From Bacteroidota bacterium (GTDB lineage: Bacteria > Bacteroidota > Bacteroidia > B-17B0 > Aurantibacillaceae), in the NCBI GenBank assembly GCA_013816895.1, contig JACDDR010000003.1, forward strand, positions 1 through 64,000: 64,000 nt of DNA, in the 5' to 3' direction. Below, one piece after another: positions 20,340 to 28,107 of the stretch. The notes beneath the pieces are model-generated. The model ran no database searches and was not told the origin of the DNA. It saw nothing but the letters and a program-made list of their open reading frames with translations. Position numbers and translations under genes: made by a program. The first letter of the stretch is position 1; each line of letters opens with the position of its first letter.

Positions 20340-21815
20340 TCAAAGCTTAATTGAAAAAACATAGAACAGGAAATAGTTTTCGTTGTTTACCATGGCTTCG
20401 TTAAAGCTTGTGATCTTCTGGAATTGAATACGTGGATCTTTAAACACGAGGGTGTCGTGAAGGTCGGTATGAAAATAATACTGATTTAAAACAAGCACCA
20501 GCGTATCGTTAGGAGCAAGTTGTTTTTCTATTTCATCCCTTAACTGATCATTATTAAGAAGAAAGGGCCAGGTGTTCCATTTGCAGTAACTTCCCGGGCC
20601 GTGCTGTTCGGCATAATAAACTTTTTTATGCAGGTAACAGGAAATGCCGGGCGCCGCGCTGAAATTGGACACGATTATTGTTTTATTCTGAAGATGTTTT
20701 TCTTCGATATAAGAGGCAACACGTTTTGAATTGGAGAAATTATTTCGGATATCTGCCGTGTACATAATAAATCCTGAAATCGTATGGACCGTACAAATGA
20801 TGATCAAATACCAGGAAGCGCCGCGACAAGAATTTTTTGTAAGCAGGAAAGAGGAAGTGTAAATAAAAAGAATAAACAGAATGCCACTGTAGCGTGCGCC
20901 CACTATTACCGGCGAAATGTGCATGAACCACAAATTTAACGAAGTGGATATAAAATAAAACAACAACAACTTCCTTTCTTTTCTGAAAAAATACAACGGA
21001 ATTAAGAAAGCAAAAAGACCGGCTATTATTCCTGGCAATTTTAATGTATTCGTAAAAAAATTTGAATTCCATTTTAAACGATCAGTGATGTCAGGCAATG
21101 GGAGAAATCCCTTCGCGAACATCGAGGCGGTTTTTGAAAGTCTGCGATAACTAATAATGGAGTCGGTATCGTAATGATACAGAAAATGATCAGCAGGAAT
21201 TTTAATGCTCCATACCACAATGCCATTAATGATAATAAGGAGTCCGAAAAAATATTTTTTACTGCCGGGTTTCTCAAACTGGTTTAAGAAAAAAAGCACA
21301 CAGATTACTGTACAGATAATAAGTCCGAAAATATGTGTCAGCGACAAAAAGAGCAGAGCTGCGTAGAGTTTCCAGGCTTTCGGATTTCCGGTAAGATGAA
21401 TAAAAGAAAGTGTTAAGGCAAGCATTAGCAGCGAATAACTCCGGCTTATTACCAGGTATTCGTAAATAAAAAAATAGCCACATAAAATCATCACGTTTAA
21501 AAAAATTGGGAACCTGCTATTCTTCAAAAAAAGAAAACAAACACTTGTCATGATAAATACATTCAGCAGCTGCATGTAAAAGACTGAATCCGTAAAACGA
21601 GTGATAAAAAACAGAAGAATGCTCCACAGCTGCGGATGTCCTTCATATTTTATTCTTTCAAAGAGATCGCTGAGCGAAGTGCTTTCCTTTGCTATTAAGA
21701 AGTGATGCGCTTCATCCAGCCAGACCTCGTGGTTTGAAATGCCAATCAATCCCACTATAAAATAGCAGGCTGTGATAATATAAATGAAATATCTGTTTCT
21801 ATCTGGGGGTAACAT
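20340..21815 (-). CDS. Multi-TM glycosyltransferase-like (GT39/ArnT-type) membrane protein
   Basis: GISNHEVWLDEAHHFLIAKES...YEGHPQLWSILLFFITRF; many TM segments; start at M 21815 avoids overlap with the next gene. Confidence 0.75.
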   Translation of the reverse strand: MLPPDRNRYFIYIITACYFIVGLIGISNHEVWLDEAHHFLIAKESTSLSDLFERIKYEGHPQLWSILLFFITRFTDSVFYMQLLNVFIMTSVCFLFLKNSRFPIFLNVMILCGYFFIYEYLVISRSYSLLMLALTLSFIHLTGNPKAWKLYAALLFLSLTHIFGLIICTVICVLFFLNQFEKPGSKKYFFGLLIIINGIVVWSIKIPADHFLYHYDTDSIISYRRLSKTASMFAKGFLPLPDITDRLKWNSNFFTNTLKLPGIIAGLFAFLIPLYFFRKERKLLLFYFISTSLNLWFMHISPVIVGARYSGILFILFIYTSSFLLTKNSCRGASWYLIIICTVHTISGFIMYTADIRNNFSNSKRVASYIEEKHLQNKTIIVSNFSAAPGISCYLHKKVYYAEQHGPGSYCKWNTWPFLLNNDQLRDEIEKQLAPNDTLVLVLNQYYFHTDLHDTLVFKDPRIQFQKITSFNEAMVNNENYFLFYVFSIKL

Positions 21816-21843
21816 TTTCAGGTCAAGATACAAATTAAAGCCT

Positions 21844-22434
21844 CTATTTTTCACCGGGAATGTGTTCGAGCCAGAAGCGGTAGGGGAGAAGGGCGTCTTC
21901 GCCAGCGTAATCAACGCCTATGCGCGGGCCCGCATGAATGTCTGCATTTTTTATTTTTATTCCGGTGTCTTCAAGCCAAATGGTTTTACCTGTAAGAGTG
22001 AGGTTGTCATGGAGGGTCTGAATTCCAAGCGCAGAGCTTACTTTACCAGGCCCTACGCAAAGATTTTTACTGAGCGATTTGGCATTCCTTCTTTTTAAAA
22101 TTTCTTCAATGCCTTTTGTGGGATGAATAGCCCTTATTAATACTGCTTCCGGCACATCGCGCACATTGGTGACTATATTAAACAGATGATGAATGCCATA
22201 GCAAAGAAATACATAACTTACCCCTCCGTGACTGTACATGGTTTCTGTACGTTTGGTGCGACGGCCTCCGTAAGAATGAGCAGCTTTATCCACCACACCG
22301 GCGTAAGCCTCGGTTTCAGTAATGATGCCCGCCGTGAGCTTCCCGTTAATTTTAGTGCAAAGCGTTTTCCCCAAAAGGTCTCTGGCGATCTTTACAACAT
22401 CTTTATGCTGATAATACGAGGCAGGTAAAAGCAT
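21844..22434 (-). CDS. DNA-3-methyladenine glycosylase (AAG/MPG family)
   Basis: ARDLLGKTL...GIITETEAYAGVVDKAAHSYGGRRTKRTETMYSHGGVSYVFLCYGIHHLFNIVT. Confidence 0.95.
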   Translation of the reverse strand: MLLPASYYQHKDVVKIARDLLGKTLCTKINGKLTAGIITETEAYAGVVDKAAHSYGGRRTKRTETMYSHGGVSYVFLCYGIHHLFNIVTNVRDVPEAVLIRAIHPTKGIEEILKRRNAKSLSKNLCVGPGKVSSALGIQTLHDNLTLTGKTIWLEDTGIKIKNADIHAGPRIGVDYAGEDALLPYRFWLEHIPGEK

Positions 22435-22513
22435 TTAGCAAAGTTCGGATTAAAAATATGATCTTATATTTTTGAATGCAATTTTTTTGTTTTACTTTTA
22501 GTTTTATCAATAC

Positions 22514-22927
22514 ATGAATATGATAGAAGTAGACCAGGTATATACACATGATTTTAAATTTTCTCAGGAAGAAGTAAATGGATTTGCGCAGGTTACCGGC
22601 GATAAAAACCCGGTTCACCTGAATGCAGAATACGCGGCAAAGACCATGTTCAAACGCCCCATAATGCACGGAATGCTGAGCGCTTCCTTGTTCAGTAAAG
22701 TATTTGGCACTTTGTTTCCAGGAGAAGGAACTATTTATCTGAAACAGTCACTCAGCTTTTTAAAGCCCATGTATGTTGATGTTAATTATGAAGCAGTATT
22801 CACTGTGAAAGAGGTGATCAAGGAAAAAAACAGGGCAACAGTGGAAACCCTGATAAAAGATAAAACAACCGGTATAATTTGTACCAGCGGAGAAGCAACC
22901 GTGATGAACGTTGATAAAATTAAATAA
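22514..22927 (+). CDS. MaoC family dehydratase ((R)-specific enoyl-CoA hydratase-like)
   Basis: FAQVTGDKNPVHLNAEYAAKTMFKRPIMHGMLSASLFSKVFGTLFPGEG. Confidence 0.92.
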   Translation: MNMIEVDQVYTHDFKFSQEEVNGFAQVTGDKNPVHLNAEYAAKTMFKRPIMHGMLSASLFSKVFGTLFPGEGTIYLKQSLSFLKPMYVDVNYEAVFTVKEVIKEKNRATVETLIKDKTTGIICTSGEATVMNVDKIK

Positions 22928-22941
22928 AAAAAAGAAACAAA

Positions 22942-23691
22942 ATGGAACAAGGAAACGGAAAACGGGTGGTACTGGTAACCGGTGCTACAGGCGGATTAGG
23001 AACTGCTATGTGCAAAAAACTTCTTAAAGACGGGTTTAAAGTAGTAGGTAATTATATTACCCCTGAAAAAGCCGAGAAATGGACCAAACAAATGAACTCC
23101 GAAGGCTGTCACATTGATCTGTTTCATGGAGACGTGAGTACATTTGAAGGTGCGGGTCAGATGATCAAAAATATTTTAGAAAAAGTAGGCCCAATTGATA
23201 CGCTGGTGAACAACGCGGGTATCACACGGGATGGGCGATTAGTAAATATGAAACCGGACGATTGGTATGCCGTTATAAATACCAACCTTAACAGTGTTTA
23301 CAATTGCACCAAGCATGTAATCGACGGTATGATTGAACGTAAGTTTGGAAGGATCATCAATATTTCATCGGTTAACGGACAGCGTGGCCAGTTTGGGCAA
23401 ACCAATTACAGCGCAGCAAAAGCCGGCATGCATGGTTTTACAAAATCCCTTGCCATGGAAGTTGCTAAATATGGCGTAACGGTTAATACAATTTCTCCCG
23501 GATATATTGGTACAGATATGGTAATGGCGGTTCCTGAAAAAGTACTGAACCAGATCGTAGCACAGGTTCCAATGGGCAGGCTTGGCGGAACGCATGAAGT
23601 GGCTCACCTTGTAAGCTTTTTGGCCAGCGAGGAAACCAGCTTTATAACAGGCGCCAATTACAGCATCAACGGCGGGCAACACGTTTATTGA
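22942..23691 (+). CDS. SDR family acetoacetyl-CoA/3-oxoacyl-ACP reductase (PhaB/FabG-like)
   Basis: VTGATGGLGTAMCKKL...DTLVNNAGITRDGRLVNMKPDDWYAVINTNLNSVYNCTK...INISSVNGQRGQFGQTNYSAAKAG. Confidence 0.93.
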   Translation: MEQGNGKRVVLVTGATGGLGTAMCKKLLKDGFKVVGNYITPEKAEKWTKQMNSEGCHIDLFHGDVSTFEGAGQMIKNILEKVGPIDTLVNNAGITRDGRLVNMKPDDWYAVINTNLNSVYNCTKHVIDGMIERKFGRIINISSVNGQRGQFGQTNYSAAKAGMHGFTKSLAMEVAKYGVTVNTISPGYIGTDMVMAVPEKVLNQIVAQVPMGRLGGTHEVAHLVSFLASEETSFITGANYSINGGQHVY

Positions 23692-23704
23692 TTTTCAATT
23701 TTCT

Positions 23705-23819
23705 AATTGACAATTGACAATTTTTGGTTTTTCGAAAATCGGAGACCCTCATTTGTCAATATCGGTAATGAATCGTGACCCCTTCAATCGTCAATTGTAA
23801 ATCTCTCAATTGTCAATTG
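23705..23819. repeat. Low-complexity CAATTG-type inverted repeats
   Basis: AATTGACAATTGACAATT (23705-23722) and TCAATTGTCAATTG (23806-23819), plus TCAATTGT at 23791. Confidence 0.5.
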
Positions 23820-23890
23820 CACCTCTCCCCCCAAAAAGGGGTTTGGTATCCTTAAATAAAACTTCTATTTTAGGGCCACTTAAAAAAACT

Positions 23891-25585
23891 ATGGAACACA
23901 CACAAGTTAAAACAGGTCACCCAAAAGGCCTTTGGGTATTATTTGGTACAGAAATGTGGGAACGCTTCAACTTCTACGGAATGCGGGCCATTCTTTCATT
24001 ATTTATGGTTAATTCTTTGATGATGAAAGACAGCGATGCTTCTCTTATTTATGGAGGATTCCTGGGTTTATGTTATTTAACTCCAATGCTTGGAGGATTT
24101 ATATCGGACAGATTTCTGGGAAACAGAAATTGTATACTCTTAGGAGGCACGATGATGGCAACAGGCCAGTTTTTACTCTTTACCAGTGCCATTGTCTTTC
24201 CAGGCAATTTAGCCTTAGCTACTAATTTATTATGGTTAGCACTTACCATTATAATTTTCGGGAATGGCTTTTTTAAGCCAAATATTTCCAGCATGGTTGG
24301 AAGTTTATATCCAAAAGAGGAAAAAAACAAGTTGGATTCGGCCTTCACTATTTTTTACATGGGAATTAATTTGGGTGCTCTTTTTAGCCAATGGCTTTGT
24401 CCGTTAATTGGCGACGTAAAGGATGCGGGAGGGGTTAGAGATATCCACGCGTTTAAATGGGGGTTTTTAGCGGCAGGTATAGCTATGATAATAGGAACGG
24501 TAGTCTTTTATTTATTAAAAAATAAATACGTTGTAACACCTGATGGAAAGCCATTAGGAGGTAAGCCGTCAAAAAACGATCAATCAGGTTTTGAAGAAGG
24601 AGAAGCTCAAAAGGCCGTTTTTTCAACTACCTCTTTAATTCTTGCAGGAGTTTCATTTATTGCACTGTTCTTTATTTTTCGATATGTTTCGTCGGGTACT
24701 AATTTTGTAAAAACCATAATTTATCCGATCATCTACTCAAGTGGTATTACCTTAGCCGGATTAATCATTTCAGACACCTCACTTACTAAGATTGAGCGTC
24801 AAAGAATAATTGTGATTTATATCATTTCCTTTTTCGTGATCTTTTTCTGGGCGGCATTTGAACAAGCCGGTTCATCGTTAACTTTTATCGCTGACTATCA
24901 AACCGACCGAACCTTTTTATTTGGTTGGCAAATGCCCGCATCAATGGTGCAGATTTTTAATGGATTATTCGTGGTCATACTGGCTTTTCCTTTTAGCTGG
25001 TTATGGAATAAACTGAGTTCAAAAGGCAAAGAGCCGATGTCTCCAGTTAAACAGGCAATAGGTCTCGCATTGATTGCTTTAAGTTATTTTATTATTGCCC
25101 ATAATGTAAAAGATTTAGGAAACGATGGTTTGTTAGCCATTAAGTGGTTGGTTTTATTGTATTTTATTCAAACTTGTGGTGAACTGTGTTTATCTCCAAT
25201 CGGTTTATCGTTAGTCGGAAAATTATCGCCGAAACGATTCGCTTCATTATTATATGGCGTATTTTTTATTTCAAACGCAGCGGGATATGCTTTAGCGGGA
25301 ACTTTAGGCGCTGTATTACCTGCAACAGGGGAGAAATTTAAGGAAGCTACCAAACTGGGTATTAATTTGCAAGGTGTTTTGGATAAGAGTGTGATTGCTA
25401 CTCCTGAACAACTTCAATTATTGGAAAAGAGTCAAATCAGCGCAATTTACCCTTCTTTTGCGGGATTCGAAATCCATAATCTGTACGAATTCTTTATGGT
25501 GTTCGTTGTTCTTTGCGGAGTGGCTTCAATAATTTTGTTAGCATTGTGTCCTACCTTAAAAAAATTAATGCACGGCGTTAAATAA
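23891..25585 (+). CDS. POT family peptide MFS transporter
   Basis: GLWVLFGTEMWERFNFYGMRAILSLFMV...GNGFFKPNISSMVG...GELCLSPIGLSLVGKLSPKR; start moved from 23810 to ATG at 23891. Confidence 0.94.
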   Translation: MEHTQVKTGHPKGLWVLFGTEMWERFNFYGMRAILSLFMVNSLMMKDSDASLIYGGFLGLCYLTPMLGGFISDRFLGNRNCILLGGTMMATGQFLLFTSAIVFPGNLALATNLLWLALTIIIFGNGFFKPNISSMVGSLYPKEEKNKLDSAFTIFYMGINLGALFSQWLCPLIGDVKDAGGVRDIHAFKWGFLAAGIAMIIGTVVFYLLKNKYVVTPDGKPLGGKPSKNDQSGFEEGEAQKAVFSTTSLILAGVSFIALFFIFRYVSSGTNFVKTIIYPIIYSSGITLAGLIISDTSLTKIERQRIIVIYIISFFVIFFWAAFEQAGSSLTFIADYQTDRTFLFGWQMPASMVQIFNGLFVVILAFPFSWLWNKLSSKGKEPMSPVKQAIGLALIALSYFIIAHNVKDLGNDGLLAIKWLVLLYFIQTCGELCLSPIGLSLVGKLSPKRFASLLYGVFFISNAAGYALAGTLGAVLPATGEKFKEATKLGINLQGVLDKSVIATPEQLQLLEKSQISAIYPSFAGFEIHNLYEFFMVFVVLCGVASIILLALCPTLKKLMHGVK

Positions 25586-25632
25586 CTCTTGTTAAAGACT
25601 CACCTCCCTCTTAAAGGGATAATATACATTCT

Positions 25633-27135
25633 TTGACAAATTATAAAGACATCCAGGATTTTAAAGGCAAATACCCCAGGCAACTGTGGTATTTGTTTTT
25701 TAGCGAAATGTGGGAACGCTTTAGTTTCTACGGCATGCGCGGTATGCTGGTGTTTTTTATGGTGGACCAGCTTCAACTCGATAAAGTTGTGGCCAACTTG
25801 CAGTACGGTGCTACCCAAGCTTTCGTTTACGCTTTTACGTTTATTGGTGGTTTATTTGCAGATAAAATTTTAGGATACCGCCGTTCGCTCTTCTGGGGCG
25901 GACTTCTTATGATCGTTGGAAGCATAGTGCTGGCAATAGATCCGAAAGAATTCTTTTTCCTGGGCATTGGTTTTAATATTATTGGTACCGGTTTTTTTAA
26001 ACCAAATATTTCTACTATGGTTGGCAACCTGTATAAAGAGAACGATCCAAGAACGGATGCGGGCTTTTCTTTGTTTTATGCAGGCGTAAATCTCGGAGCT
26101 TTGCTCGGTGGATATTTATGCATTGCTATTGGTAAACGACAGATGTTTGAAAATCTGATTCCCGCTAACATGGCCTGGCACGTGGCCTTTGGATTAGCTG
26201 CGGTAGTAATGGTCATTAGCCTTCTTACGTTTACCAATACGCAAAAAAGTCTTGGATCCATTGGCCTTTCGCCTTTACAACACCTGGAGCCAAAGAAAAA
26301 GCGAGCGTATGAATACCTTACCTATATTGGTTCACTGGCCGTCATCCCCATTATTATGACCATGGTTTCGAAAACAGAATACACCGATATGTTTATGTAC
26401 ATTATTGGTCCTGCCTCCCTTATTTACCTGTTTTACGAAATGCGTTATTTTTCAAGCACTGAAAATAAAAAGCTTATCGCGGCTGTTCTCTTTATGTTCT
26501 TTTCAATTTTTTTCTGGGCTTTCTTTGAGCAAAGCGGTGGATCATTAAGTATTTTTGCAGCCAATAATCTTAGCGGTACTGTTGCGGGCATACCCTTGGA
26601 TCCCAATGGTGTCAATAATTCCGCTAACTCTTTGTTTGTAATTATTTTTGCGCCGCTGATCGGACTGGTTTGGCTGTGGATGAATAAACGCAAAGCAGAG
26701 CCCAACACACTCATAAAATTTGGGCTTGGTTTTATTTTCCTTGCAATTGGCTTTTATGTTTTTTATTATACCCGCTTTTTCACGAACAAAGATGGCGTGA
26801 CTTCGCTTGATCTTTTTTCAACGGGCTGGCTCATTATTACGTTTGGAGAACTTTGTTTATCACCCATTGGTATGTCGGTAATGACCAAACTTTCACCTCA
26901 AAAACTTCAGGCAGTGATCATGGGAATGTGGTTTCTTGCCAGCGCCTATGGGCAGTACTTCGCCGGTCTCCTGGGCGCGAACATTGCCGAAGCATCCAAG
27001 GATTCAAGTAACATGGAAACATTATTGATCTATACGGACGGATATAAACAGCTCGCAATTTACTCACTCGTTGGTGGAGTTTTAGTGATAGCATTATCCC
27101 CATTCATAAAAAAGTTAATGGGTGGCGTAAAATAA
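25633..27135 (+). CDS. POT family peptide MFS transporter (paralog, TTG start)
   Basis: QLWYLFFSEMWERFSFYGMRGMLVFFMV...GTGFFKPNISTMVG...GELCLSPIGMSVMTKLSPQK. Confidence 0.94.
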   Translation: MTNYKDIQDFKGKYPRQLWYLFFSEMWERFSFYGMRGMLVFFMVDQLQLDKVVANLQYGATQAFVYAFTFIGGLFADKILGYRRSLFWGGLLMIVGSIVLAIDPKEFFFLGIGFNIIGTGFFKPNISTMVGNLYKENDPRTDAGFSLFYAGVNLGALLGGYLCIAIGKRQMFENLIPANMAWHVAFGLAAVVMVISLLTFTNTQKSLGSIGLSPLQHLEPKKKRAYEYLTYIGSLAVIPIIMTMVSKTEYTDMFMYIIGPASLIYLFYEMRYFSSTENKKLIAAVLFMFFSIFFWAFFEQSGGSLSIFAANNLSGTVAGIPLDPNGVNNSANSLFVIIFAPLIGLVWLWMNKRKAEPNTLIKFGLGFIFLAIGFYVFYYTRFFTNKDGVTSLDLFSTGWLIITFGELCLSPIGMSVMTKLSPQKLQAVIMGMWFLASAYGQYFAGLLGANIAEASKDSSNMETLLIYTDGYKQLAIYSLVGGVLVIALSPFIKKLMGGVK

Positions 27136-27137
27136 AA

Positions 27138-27158
27138 AAAGCGGAAATGATCCGCTTT
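27138..27158. terminator. Bidirectional intrinsic terminator candidate
   Basis: AAAGCGGA-AATGA-TCCGCTTT hairpin between convergent genes, A-run on the left and T-rich right. Confidence 0.7.
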
Positions 27159-27182
27159 CCTATTTCTTGTTTAAAAATTATT

Positions 27183-27869
27183 TTACATATTCTGTAATAC
27201 AACACCTTTCGGCACTTCAAATTTTTCAGCGGGAATTTCTACATTTTCCTTTACATCCGTAGCCACTGTTTCGCTTTTCATTTTCATGGAAGGATTATCC
27301 AACGTTGTTTTATATACAATATGGTTTCTGCCATACATGGTAATAAGTCCTGAAGGAGTTTCCATTGAAAAGCTGTTACATGTTTTTCCGCAAATGGTTT
27401 CGTCGTTTAATTTTTTAAATTTATTATCTTTCATTGTAGAAGCCTCATCCATGTTAAAGGGCGCAGCAACTCCATATCCGCTTCCTTTGGTTTTTAACCC
27501 GTCTTTTGAGCCTACTGAACAAATATAACGCTGGCCGTCTTTAACAAAGTCTCTTTTGTCAAGTGTTTCAGCGCCCGTTCCGTCAATTTTATATTCTTCT
27601 TCACATTCTTTCACACCATAATCATCAAAATACAGAACCCTTTTTGATTTTGTTACTACGCCGGCCATTTCCATTTTAATTTCATAAGAAACAATTCCAG
27701 ATTTAATATCGTATTTTCTGTGTCCTTCTGTTTCCGTGGTTGCGCCTGCTGTGTCGGCGCTTGCTCCTGCAGCAGTATCCTTTACCGGCCCGGCTGTATT
27801 TTTTTCTGACTCCTTAGTGCCACAAGAGAACATAATGGCCAAAGATAAAATTGCTGCTGTTTTTTTCAT
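27183..27869 (-). CDS. Hypothetical lipoprotein
   Basis: MKKTAAILSLAIMFSCGTKESEK lipobox; no recognised catalytic motif. Confidence 0.75.
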   Translation of the reverse strand: MKKTAAILSLAIMFSCGTKESEKNTAGPVKDTAAGASADTAGATTETEGHRKYDIKSGIVSYEIKMEMAGVVTKSKRVLYFDDYGVKECEEEYKIDGTGAETLDKRDFVKDGQRYICSVGSKDGLKTKGSGYGVAAPFNMDEASTMKDNKFKKLNDETICGKTCNSFSMETPSGLITMYGRNHIVYKTTLDNPSMKMKSETVATDVKENVEIPAEKFEVPKGVVLQNM

Positions 27870-28107
27870 GAGAGATTTGTTTATTAAGACAAGGTATGCA
27901 AAAAAATGAAATGTGCAATTATTGAATATTAACAGGGTTCAGGTCACAATCATAATTAATTAAAAAATGGTTTGTACGGTTTTCAGCAATGCTTTCACTG
28001 TTGTACCTTTAATGTAATCTGGCCTTATATACAAATCAAAAGAAGGATGTTAAAAACATTCTTTAAATGACCGGATTAAGCCTTTTATTACCTCTATTTT
28101 TATAACA

